Source: a bacterium (GTDB taxonomy: Bacteria; Patescibacteriota; Minisyncoccia; Moranbacterales; UBA2206). From it: a stretch of 57,175 nucleotides of DNA. The stretch is taken from positions 1-57,175 of the forward strand of contig JAURXY010000017.1 of the NCBI GenBank assembly GCA_030654225.1, read 5' to 3'. A program made the translations under genes and the position numbers. Numbering within the stretch: the stretch's first letter is position 1; every line of letters starts with the position of its first letter. Under the pieces are notes generated by a model. It was not told the origin of the DNA and made no database searches. It was given only the letters and a program-made list of their open reading frames with translations. Positions 16,672-25,800 of this stretch are shown here, one piece after another.

Positions 16672-18930
16672 TTAATTTTTTACTACTACAAACTCCTTGC
16701 GATCTTTATACTCTTCGCTTTTGCCGGCGTTCCATTGCTCCACTGGCCGGATATAGCCCACGATTCGAGAATAAACTTCGCATTTTTGTTCAATCACGCA
16801 TTTTGGACAAGTCTTATGTTCCCCTTCAATGTATCCGTGATGAGGACAAACACTGAAAGTCGGCGAAAGGGTGAAGTATGGCAGGTGATATTTACTAGCT
16901 ATGGTTCTCACCAAATTTTTAGTGGTTTCAATGTCATAAATTCTTTCTCCTAAAAATCCATGAAGCACTGTCCCTCCGGTATATTTAGTTTGCAAACTAT
17001 CTTGCAAATCCAGCGCTTCAAAAATATCATCGGTGTGTCCTACGGGCAATTGTGAAGAATTAGTGTAATATGGCTGGGCTCCTTTTTCTACTGCGCCATT
17101 ATTGGCAAAAATCATTTTTGGAAAACGTTTTTGATCTTTGAGTGCCAAACGATATGACGTACCTTCCGCAGGAGTAGCTTCCAAATTATATAGATTGCCA
17201 GTTTCCTCTTGATATTTGATCATTTTTTCTCGCATATGAATCAAAATTTCTTCGGCAAATTTCAAACCTTTCTTGCTAGATGTTTTTTCTCCCATAAAAT
17301 TTACCAACGATTCATTCATTCCTACAAGACCAATGGTGGAAAAATGATTACCCCAATATGATCCACGTCGCTTGAAAATATTTTCTAAATAAAATTTAGA
17401 ATATGGATAGAGTCCTTTTAAAGTAAAAGCCTCCACTATTTTTCTTTTTGTTTCCAAGCTTTCTTTGGCCGTATCCATAAGTGCATCCAGTCTTTTGAAA
17501 TAATCTTTTTTGTCCTTAGCAAGATACCCTATGCGCGGAAGATTAATCGTCACCACCCCGACTGATCCAGTCAAAGGCGCCGCACCAAAAAGCCCACCCA
17601 TTCTTTTGTGAAGTTCGCGATTGTCTAGTCGCAATCGACAACACATTGAACGAGCATCTTCTGGATTCATATCAGAATTCACAAAATTGGCAAAATATGG
17701 AATGCCGTATTTGGCTGTCATTTCCCAGATTGGATCAAAGCGCTTGTCATTCCAATCGAAATTTTTGTCGATGTTATAAGTTGGAATCGGAAAAGTAAAA
17801 ATTCTTCCACTAGCGTCTCCCTCTGTCATCACTTCTGCAAAAGTACGGTTGATCAAATTCATCTCTTCTTGAAATTCATCATATTTTTCTTTTTGTGGCA
17901 CTCCGCCGATTATCACATTTTGATCTTTGTAGGTTGAATGACAAGTCATATCCATCGTTAGATTGGTGAATGGTGTTTGAAAACCAACGCGAGTCGGCAC
18001 ATTGAGATTAAAAATAAATTCTTGCATTGATTGTTTTACTGCCTCATAGTCCAATTTGTCATAACGAATAAACGGCGCCATTAGTGTGTCAAAATTGGAA
18101 AAAGCTTGCGCGCCAGCAGTTTCACCTTGCGTGGTATAGAAAAAATTCACCATTTGTCCTAGAGCCGCTTTGAAATGTTTCGGCGGTTTGCAAGAAATTT
18201 TTCCAGAAACTCCAGTAAAACCCTTAGTCAAGAGATCTTGTAAATCCCAACCACAACAATAAGCCGCAATTTTGTCTAAATCGTGAATATGAAAATCTCC
18301 TTCTTCATGAGCACGCTTAATTGACTTTGGATAAACTCGATCCATCCAATATTTACTAGAAACGATGGAAGAAACATAATTATTCAGTCCTTGCAAAGAA
18401 TAGGCCATATTAGCATTTTCTTTGACCTGCCAGTCGATTTCTTTGATATAACTTTCAATCAAATCCACCGCTTCAGAAAGAGAACTTTCTGTGTCGCGAA
18501 GTTTGCCTCGCTTGTCACGATAGATGATGTAGGCCTTGGCCGTTTCATCAAAATCCAAAATCATCAAAACTTTTTCCACCAAATCTTGAATTTCTTCAAT
18601 TTGCGGAATGTAGCCTGGTTTGAAATTTTTATTGAGCAGTTGAACTAACTTATCCGAAACTTGCTTAGCTTCTTTTTTGCCAGCTTCTCTAGTTTCGCAA
18701 AAAGCTTTGTAAACAGCTTCGGTTATTTTTTTCTGATTAAACGGCACTACTTCCCCGCTCCTTTTGACAACTTTTCTGATTTTGCTTTTTACCTTAGCTT
18801 TTTTCTCCTTCCCCCTCGCTCCCTTTGCCCCCCCGCCTGCAACGCTATGCCAGTCCGCATCGCTACGCGAAGCGTTGCTGGCGGGCGTAGCATTGCGGGC
18901 AGGTTTTTTGATTTTTGTTTTTACCATCAT
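16672..18930 (-). CDS. nrdD: Anaerobic (class III) ribonucleoside-triphosphate reductase
   Basis: Reduces ribonucleoside triphosphates with a glycyl radical. The 752-residue protein has an N-terminal ATP-cone (about residues 50-140, VVKRSGEVVPFNQKKITEAV), the catalytic barrel with DMTCHSTYKDQNVIIGG and SMCCRLRLDNRELH, then a Cys/His zinc site (CPHHGYIEGEHKTCPKC) and the radical domain YSRIVGYIRPVEQWNAGK. The first 35 residues are low-complexity (ARNATPASNASRSDADW) and come from a GC-rich palindromic insert at 18832-18903. The true ancestral start may have been just before KVKSKIRK. It is followed by a small paralogue of its own C-terminus and then nrdG. Confidence 0.94.
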   Translation of the reverse strand: MMVKTKIKKPARNATPASNASRSDADWHSVAGGGAKGARGKEKKAKVKSKIRKVVKRSGEVVPFNQKKITEAVYKAFCETREAGKKEAKQVSDKLVQLLNKNFKPGYIPQIEEIQDLVEKVLMILDFDETAKAYIIYRDKRGKLRDTESSLSEAVDLIESYIKEIDWQVKENANMAYSLQGLNNYVSSIVSSKYWMDRVYPKSIKRAHEEGDFHIHDLDKIAAYCCGWDLQDLLTKGFTGVSGKISCKPPKHFKAALGQMVNFFYTTQGETAGAQAFSNFDTLMAPFIRYDKLDYEAVKQSMQEFIFNLNVPTRVGFQTPFTNLTMDMTCHSTYKDQNVIIGGVPQKEKYDEFQEEMNLINRTFAEVMTEGDASGRIFTFPIPTYNIDKNFDWNDKRFDPIWEMTAKYGIPYFANFVNSDMNPEDARSMCCRLRLDNRELHKRMGGLFGAAPLTGSVGVVTINLPRIGYLAKDKKDYFKRLDALMDTAKESLETKRKIVEAFTLKGLYPYSKFYLENIFKRRGSYWGNHFSTIGLVGMNESLVNFMGEKTSSKKGLKFAEEILIHMREKMIKYQEETGNLYNLEATPAEGTSYRLALKDQKRFPKMIFANNGAVEKGAQPYYTNSSQLPVGHTDDIFEALDLQDSLQTKYTGGTVLHGFLGERIYDIETTKNLVRTIASKYHLPYFTLSPTFSVCPHHGYIEGEHKTCPKCVIEQKCEVYSRIVGYIRPVEQWNAGKSEEYKDRKEFVVVKN
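18832..18903. repeat. GC-rich imperfect palindrome in the 5' end of nrdD
   Basis: CCGCCTGCAACGCTATGCC at one end is mirrored, imperfectly, by GGCGGGCGTAGCATTGCGGG at the other, with CGCTACGCGAAGCG nested in the middle. It is read in frame as Ala/Ser/Arg-rich residues upstream of the ATP-cone. The GC content is far above the neighbouring sequence. Confidence 0.6.
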
Positions 18931-18956
18931 AATGATTAAAGTATTAAAAAAATTAT

Positions 18957-19406
18957 TTATTTATCAAACGAATCTAACTCTTTTTTGAAACTCTCCACAC
19001 TTCCAAATGATTTGTAGACGCTGGCGAATCGGACATAGGCCACTTCATCTAATTCTCGGAGTTTTTTGAGAACTATCTTTCCGATTTCGCGCGTGGTAAT
19101 TTCTGGTTTTTCATTTGATCCAATTTCATATTCAATGTCTCCCAAAAGTTTCGCAACCTTTTCTTCTGACACTGGCCTTTTAGTGAGCGCTCGACGCACG
19201 CCCACTTCAATTTTGTTTTTATCATAATCCACCTTGGAGTTATCTCTTTTTACAACGGCTAGGCGAAGAAGTTCCACTTCCTCATAAGTGCTAAAACGCG
19301 CCAAACATTTCAAACATTCCCTTCTTCTTCGAGTTATTTTCCCATCGTTAGTGTCACGCGAATCTACGACCTTAGTATCATTGTGATTACAGAATGGACA
19401 AATCAT
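18957..19406 (-). CDS. nrdR: Transcriptional repressor NrdR
   Basis: Zinc-finger and ATP-cone repressor of ribonucleotide reductase genes. The 149 residues start with MICPFCNHNDTKVVDSRD and CLKCLARFSTYEEVE (four-Cys zinc ribbon), then an ATP-cone (VVKRDNSKVDYDKNKIEVGV). nrdD follows after 26 bp, so the repressor heads its own target operon. A site resembling an NrdR box lies at 19433-19448, next to a promoter. Confidence 0.95.
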   Translation of the reverse strand: MICPFCNHNDTKVVDSRDTNDGKITRRRRECLKCLARFSTYEEVELLRLAVVKRDNSKVDYDKNKIEVGVRRALTKRPVSEEKVAKLLGDIEYEIGSNEKPEITTREIGKIVLKKLRELDEVAYVRFASVYKSFGSVESFKKELDSFDK

Positions 19407-19432
19407 GATTTTTATTGATAAATTTAACTTTT

Positions 19433-19448
19433 ACCCTATATATTGTAT
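19433..19448 (-). promoter_or_regulatory. NrdR-box-like operator
   Basis: ACCCTATATATTGTAT agrees with the commonly described consensus ACACWATATWTTGTGT at 14 of 16 positions by eye. It lies just downstream of the expected transcription start of the nrd operon, a position suited to repression. A second box at the usual spacing was not found, which lowers confidence. Confidence 0.45.
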
Positions 19449-19459
19449 ATAGTAATATC

Positions 19460-19487
19460 ATTATACCACAAGCGAAAAATCTGCCAA
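19460..19487 (-). promoter_or_regulatory. Promoter of the nrdR-nrdD operon
   Basis: TTGGCA (19482-19487) and TATAAT (19460-19465) are 16 bp apart on the minus strand, with an extended TGG before the -10. The predicted start near 19453 leaves a leader of about 45 bases to nrdR. Confidence 0.6.
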
Positions 19488-19492
19488 GCACC

Positions 19493-19521
19493 AAAAAACA
19501 GCCTATTTTTGGCTGTTTTTT
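19493..19521 (-). terminator. Rho-independent terminator after the 916-residue surface protein gene
   Basis: AAAAAACAGCC, a 7-base loop and GGCTGTTTTTT form a symmetrical stem with T-runs on both strands. It lies 25 bp past the stop at 19546 and just upstream of the nrdR promoter, insulating the two units. Confidence 0.75.
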
Positions 19522-19545
19522 GTGGGCTGTGGATAACTTTTAAAA

Positions 19546-22296
19546 TTAAAACCAGTTAGAAGGATTAAGTTTGCTGTCTCTAACATCATCCAATAGCGAA
19601 CCACCTGGTCCTCCAAATAAAATCATTCCTCCTGCTTCTTCATATATAGCCTTTTGATTATCATTAAAAAGATCTTCAATTTTTCCGACAACTCTATTGT
19701 TAAGATCTTCAATTTTTCCAACAAACTCACCTATCTTTTCGCCACGCGATCCAAATAACGCATTATTTGCCATACTTATTGATTCATCTTTATGCTCGGC
19801 TATAAAATCCTTAATATCCTTATTCATCGCCCCAACATTTTGCGCTACTTCACTTACGCTTCCTACAAGCTTACCTGCTTTTGCACCATTTATCAATATG
19901 GTTGCATCTTCAGTAAGCTGAACTACGGATACATTCGCAGACTCACCAACCCAAGCCTTACAAAATGCATTATTTTCTGACTGAGGATAATTGCCAGTCG
20001 AAGCACCACCAATACATGTCCATTGCATTGTCGTTGCTGGTTGATCAGTAGCTATTAATTTAAGAAAAGAAGTGACACCGTTAAGATGCCAGTCCTGACC
20101 AGCTCCATATTTGTACAATTCCGATTCGAATAATTCAACTTTTCCCACCTGACAAAATGGTTGCCTAAATGCGACTGCACTAGAAGAATAAGCTCCCCTA
20201 GCATCTCCACACTTTCCTTCCACATCATCTGCAGGATTATTAGGATTATTAGTGGTGATAACAGTTTCCGTATTAGCAGGACTATTGTTTACCATAGTTG
20301 TTGTATTTCTATGTGCATAGCATCGTTGTGTTTCGGATGTCGTAATATTTTTACAAATCCAAGTTGCATCACCATCCATTTCTGGAAAGGGTGGTTCCAC
20401 TCCTTCGATAGTACTTCCGGTCTGACAAAAATCTCCACGAAAATCTGCAGGATTTACATTTGCATTATAATATGCATCCGTAGCAATTTCATCTTTTGAT
20501 CCAGCTGGTCCGCAAAGATTAGGAGAATCTAATGTAATAGTAGCTTCTTCTTCGGCCGTCATTCGGTTAGCGACACAATTTATTGTTTCACTAGGTTTTT
20601 TTGGATTTATACAATTCCAAGTAGCTTCATTAGGCCTTTCTGGATCAACACCAAATTTAGGTGGTTCTGAAACTCCATGCAATCCATTTACACAAAGACC
20701 ATCCGCGATTGGGACATTAAGCTGAGTTGAAGAATAATCTCTTTTTGAAGCATTTCCACAACTAACACTGCCAACAGAACCAGCTGGTTCAGCGAGAACA
20801 ACCGCATTCGAACAATCCTCTCTATTGTTAGCCATCCAACTAAATATATTTATAAGCCACGAAGTCGATTTGCATTTCCAAGTTGTATTTTGTTCAACAG
20901 TAGAAGTTTGTCCATCAATTTCATAGCCTTGAGAGCAACTTCCGGTAGTTATCCCACAAGATGAATCGATTTTTTTATGTGCTACGCAAGATTTCATTCC
21001 ATTTCCCTGTCCGCAACTCCAGTTAGCATCTTTTACTACTCCTTGTTGATTTGTTACCCACGCAAGCGAAATAGGATTAGAATTTCCTAAAGAACATAGT
21101 GTATCGGTGCCAACTCCTTCTACATTTTTTTCATAAATTTTTCCGTTAGCACTTCCACAATCACTTACTGTATTGTCAACAATACCATGTGAAGCTGTGC
21201 ATATAGGACTTTCCCCGCCATTATATCCTTGGCAAGTCCAACTCACAGCTTTTCCAATCTCGGGAAAATTTATTGTTGAATAATCTGGCATTATCTTTCC
21301 TCTTGCACAAAATTTTTGCACTTCAGAACAAAAAGTTTCAGGAGAACGAAAAGCAATTTCTTCGTTTGCATAACTTCCATTAGCCTCTCCGCAAGCTCCA
21401 TCTATTTTTTCAGTATTTCTTATTCTAGACACTCCACAATACACCTCTTCTATACTTCCGTTTCCACCGCAAGACCATTCCACATCATACGAATCATTCG
21501 GAAAAAATGGAGGTCTTGTGCCACTATTTGCTATATTTTCAACCGTAATTTTTCCTATTTCTCCAGATTTGCAAAAATCTTCTGTTTCAAAATCTTTTCC
21601 AGTTATATCATAATCATATACTTTTCCATTTTCATCTCCACAGATACCCACCATGGAAGCGGTTGGTCTGACTTCTAATGTATCTGAACAAGTAGTGGTT
21701 CCTGCCGAATTTTTTGCATCAAATGTGCAGGTTTCTGTCCCAGCACCAATCCAAGTATTGCTAACGCTTGATCCATCCCCCCAGTTGGAAGTTATGGGAG
21801 AACTTAGGAGAAAATTCTCTCCATATTGCGTCCGACCATTAGGATTAAGTGTACAGACATTATTATTACACACATAGTTAGAGCAAGTGAAAGTCACAGT
21901 TTCTGCTCCCGTAAAATTCCAATGAACAAAAGCGCCACCACCTGAAGGTATACTTGCCGCTCCATATGTGAAACTGCACTTTGGTTTAGCGATAGTGGCT
22001 ATTGAATTGGAAGCAGGCGCTGCTTGCCTAGAGCCGGTACAAGACGCATCATCAGTAGTTATGGAATTATCAGAACCTAAACAATTCCAAGATACTGAAC
22101 CCCCAACAGGTGGAAAAACTCCAGCATCAGACCTTCCCATTTCACACATTCCATTTGTACTTGGCCATGTTGATTGATCATAAGGCATGTTTGTAATGTT
22201 ATTGCCACATTTTCCACTATAAGCAGCTTTTGTTTTGTTTACCAACAAGAAAAATGTAACCAACATAACCAAAGAAACAACAATTTTTTTTCTCAT
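19546..22296 (-). CDS. Large exported protein with repeated Cys-rich modules
   Basis: A 916-residue secreted or surface protein of unknown function. The N-terminal signal peptide (about residues 1-24) ends at TKAAYS. About eight modules of 60-100 residues follow, each with the order CG..(A)NG.xY, C..G, FP, W.C and C.A(H/R); clear copies begin at KCGNNITN, ICGDENGKVY, GACGEANGSY, DCGSANGKIY, SCGNASKRDY, NLCGPAGSKD and KCGDARGAYS. An Ig-like insert follows module 1. The last 130 residues are Cys-free and helical. Conserved Cys pairs suggest disulphides outside the membrane. The same module occurs in the 1,197-residue protein nearby, so the two genes are related and probably build cell-surface structures. 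Confidence 0.75.
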   Translation of the reverse strand: MRKKIVVSLVMLVTFFLLVNKTKAAYSGKCGNNITNMPYDQSTWPSTNGMCEMGRSDAGVFPPVGGSVSWNCLGSDNSITTDDASCTGSRQAAPASNSIATIAKPKCSFTYGAASIPSGGGAFVHWNFTGAETVTFTCSNYVCNNNVCTLNPNGRTQYGENFLLSSPITSNWGDGSSVSNTWIGAGTETCTFDAKNSAGTTTCSDTLEVRPTASMVGICGDENGKVYDYDITGKDFETEDFCKSGEIGKITVENIANSGTRPPFFPNDSYDVEWSCGGNGSIEEVYCGVSRIRNTEKIDGACGEANGSYANEEIAFRSPETFCSEVQKFCARGKIMPDYSTINFPEIGKAVSWTCQGYNGGESPICTASHGIVDNTVSDCGSANGKIYEKNVEGVGTDTLCSLGNSNPISLAWVTNQQGVVKDANWSCGQGNGMKSCVAHKKIDSSCGITTGSCSQGYEIDGQTSTVEQNTTWKCKSTSWLINIFSWMANNREDCSNAVVLAEPAGSVGSVSCGNASKRDYSSTQLNVPIADGLCVNGLHGVSEPPKFGVDPERPNEATWNCINPKKPSETINCVANRMTAEEEATITLDSPNLCGPAGSKDEIATDAYYNANVNPADFRGDFCQTGSTIEGVEPPFPEMDGDATWICKNITTSETQRCYAHRNTTTMVNNSPANTETVITTNNPNNPADDVEGKCGDARGAYSSSAVAFRQPFCQVGKVELFESELYKYGAGQDWHLNGVTSFLKLIATDQPATTMQWTCIGGASTGNYPQSENNAFCKAWVGESANVSVVQLTEDATILINGAKAGKLVGSVSEVAQNVGAMNKDIKDFIAEHKDESISMANNALFGSRGEKIGEFVGKIEDLNNRVVGKIEDLFNDNQKAIYEEAGGMILFGGPGGSLLDDVRDSKLNPSNWF

Positions 22297-22390
22297 AGAT
22301 TTATTTTTTATATTTTTTTATATTAAAAATTTACTACTTTTATTATACTGCATTTTAGTTTTTTTGTATATAACCAAATTATTACAAAAA

Positions 22391-22418
22391 AATAACCCCC
22401 TTGAAATTGGGGGTTATT
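22391..22418 (-). terminator. Rho-independent terminator after the 125-residue gene
   Basis: AATAACCCCC, an 8-base loop and GGGGGTTATT, followed on the minus strand by a run of T. It separates the small membrane protein gene from the 916-residue surface protein gene, which has its own TATAAT at 22342-22347. Confidence 0.8.
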
Positions 22419-22456
22419 CTTGAAAGTTTTTTGAAATTAGAAGATTATGCTCCTTG

Positions 22457-22834
22457 CTATTTCACCACTATCATCATCAGTTCATTGGTTTCGCTATTAT
22501 ACTGAATGTCTATATCCTGATTTTTAGGAATATCGAACAAGGCAATTCTTTCATTGAGATAGCTTCCGTCTTCCAGTATTTTTTGCTTCACAAAAGAAAC
22601 TCCGCTGGATGGAATAGCCAAAACCAAAGCATCCCCACTCTCAGTAGCTATGCTAACTCTGTTGACATTGATGTCGGTAATTTTTCCAATAATATTTTCA
22701 ACCGGAGGAGCAATGAATTTTTCTGTTGTTGTTGTTTTACCTTTCCTAATGCCAACAACTACTGCTAATACAACAATCAAAACAACCAATGCTATCCCAC
22801 TAATTATTATAATTTTCTTTTTTTGTTCGTCCAT
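22457..22834 (-). CDS. Small single-pass membrane protein of unknown function
   Basis: 125 residues: a short basic N-terminus (MDEQKKKI), one long transmembrane helix (about 8-29), then a beta-rich extracytoplasmic domain with IIGKITDINVNRVSIATESG and VVK at the end. No family is recognised; the domain could be a small OB-like barrel. It starts 25 bp after the stop of the 1,197-residue surface protein and may be cotranscribed with it. Confidence 0.65.
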   Translation of the reverse strand: MDEQKKKIIIISGIALVVLIVVLAVVVGIRKGKTTTTEKFIAPPVENIIGKITDINVNRVSIATESGDALVLAIPSSGVSFVKQKILEDGSYLNERIALFDIPKNQDIDIQYNSETNELMMIVVK

Positions 22835-22859
22835 TTTTTTGTTTTTAAATTTTTAACAA

Positions 22860-25800
22860 TTAATTGCTATAGAGTTGGGTTTGTGGAATTATTTCTTTGC
22901 TTTGCTTAGCATTAGACCACGCTAATTTTGCCACTGCTCCTCCTTTATTCTCATAATATTCCATCTTGATATTATATTTTTGCCCAGCCGTCAAACTTAT
23001 CATTCCGGTGTGTTCTGTGGGTCTTTGTTCAATCCATCCATCCACCACAATCTGATCGTTTACCCAAAGACGAATGCCGTCATCGCCAGTCACATGGAAA
23101 TTCCAACTACCAGTATATCTTGGTTGCACTTTTCCAGTCCAACGAACGCTGAAAGTATCTGACTCTAAAGCACCAACTGGTCTGCCATCTCCCCAATCGA
23201 AATTAATTGTAGGATTTATTTGAGTCACTTTCTTTGCTGTGAAATCAATATTGTCAAAATATTCACCCAATAGTCCGTCACCATTTCCAATGGAAGCTAC
23301 CTCTTCTGTTGGGGTTGGGGTTGGGGTTGGGGTTGGGGTTGTGTCTGTGTCTGGTGTTGAGGATTGAGAACCTTTCGTCGCACTACAAACTACTGGTTTT
23401 TTATTGGTAAAAATAGTACCCAATAAGCTTGGACGACAAACCCAATCCGTCGATCCTCCGACAATTGTTGGAAATATTGGAGTTCCAGAAGAAAGATTAA
23501 GCCCGCTTGCGCAAAAATTAGTTGATCTAAAATTCATAGCTGTTCCAGAATAACTTCCAGATGCATCTCCACAACCGGCAGTAATTTCAGAATTTTTCCT
23601 AGCAGCCGCACAAAAAGCTACTTTTCTCGGAAGAATTGTATCTGTTATCCAATTGCCGGATTCACTACATTTCCATTCTACTATTTTTCCTTCATCAGGA
23701 AATACTGGTTCAAGCGGGCTGGCTATTCCTTTGGCACAAAGAGTGTCCTCCCCAAAATCAACATCCGTTACTTCATAAAACTTTTTATTGGCTGTTCCGC
23801 ATTTAGGGTCGGAATTATTGGTTGTGTTATTATCATCTGCCACGCAAATTTTTCCTTTTTTGCGAAAGCCTGTATTGCAAGTATATTCACATTTTTTAGT
23901 GCCACAGGATTTTCCAGGAACTAGTATTGAATTGTTGGTTGCAGAAGTTAGCCCCGTATCATCACCAGCACAGAGATTGGCATTTTCAGGAACAGCCCCT
24001 CCGCAAGTTAATGCCGTGCTTTCCTCCTCTTCATCAGGTGTCGTATCTATGTTTCCATTGGAATTTCTCCTAGCATAACATTTTTGTGAAGTTGTTTTTG
24101 CTTCATCATAACAAATCCAATTCACTCGTCTTCCCATTTTCAAAACAACATTTATTGGATTAGACTCTCCGTTAACACAAAGTTTTTCAGTAAATTCGGA
24201 CACACTCCAGTCATAAGTCTTAGGCTGTGTTTTATCAAATGATCCAGCTGGACCACAAAGACCAAGATCAACTACATCTGGCGTTGTATCCACATTTTCT
24301 TCTTCATCTAACTCATTGCTATCATCGTTATCATCATTATCATCCGCATCGCTTGAACAAACCACTGTTGGAACTGGATCTTGAGTCTTGGTCCAAAAAT
24401 CATTTTCCCCATTTTCCTTGACTGCATGCATCCAATAATAATAAGTTTTTCCAATTTCTCCCTGCCAAGTATAGCTTGTTGTGGTTTTGCTTATATTATC
24501 TTCCGTAAGAGGATGGAAAGGAGGCGCAGCAGCAGGCTGAGTGTCAGTATCAATTCGCAAAGCATACCTATCTGCTCCAGTTACGCTTGACCAAGTAACT
24601 GTTACTAGACCACTTGAATTGCAAGTAGCACTAAAATTAGTCGGGGCGGATATCGAAGAAAGATCATCTGTAGTTGTGTCCTTTGCTGTCGTTGTGATAT
24701 ATTGACAGCTTTTATTAGGATCGCAACCATTTTCCCAAGCATTTACCCAACTACTACCTGGAATTAATGCCAATTCGTCTTTTGAAGCAGGACATTTTTC
24801 AGTGTTCCATGTTTCAGAGACATATGAACCTAAACATGGAAGCTTTATACCTGCAGGCACAGCTACCTCCTCAGAAACACAAGTTGACCAATTATTCGCA
24901 TTATCCATGACCTTAAACCAAATAGTAGTATTTTCAGAAAAATTCATAGATTGAGGATTTGTAATACCCACAGTGGAGTTAAAACCTTTAGCAATCATAG
25001 TGCCAGCACAACTCAAACCACTAAACCATTTATATTCAACAATACTTCCATCAGTATCAGTTCCTGTTCCAGTAAAATCAGTTTTATCCGTATTGGTCGT
25101 TTGGGTTTTAGTAATGTCAATTTTCGCAGTTGGTGGTATATTGCCAGTTGGAATCTTAGGCTTAATTGTCACTTTCACTGTTGATTCAACTATTGTTCCC
25201 GTACTACTTACACATCTCAACACATATGGTTGCTCTATCTCAATATTTCCTTCATTTTCAACAGAATAACCAAGGTTTTCGGATATTCCAGAAGAAACTA
25301 CCACAGACGCGCCATTAATCCTACAAACAGCAACATCGCCAGTAACAAAATATTTCAGACTAAAATCAGCTCCGCTTTCAACTATAGGAGATGGAGCAAA
25401 AAAGCTTCTAATAACCGGAGCTACTGAAGTTGTTGCTCCATTATCAACTGCTGTTAACACACAAGCACTACTATTCCATCTATAATCATCTGTACATTTA
25501 AAATTACATTCTCCTACTGCCGTACTAAAAGTTTTACTTTTAGTTTCGCTCCAAGTACTACTACTAGCACTCCATGTTTGATTATATGTTCCATTTTGCT
25601 GATCTCCATCATTCCACATTTCACCAGTTTTTAAAGATGCAATTCCACAAGGCATTAGCTTACTATTCACAACACAATTATTCCCTTCTAAATGATGATC
25701 CGTAAGATCACAATTCGTAGTTGAAGCCGAAACTGTCTTCGTCGCTGTGCAAGATACTGGACCCATACCATAGATATTAGCAATTGTATAATTACATATC

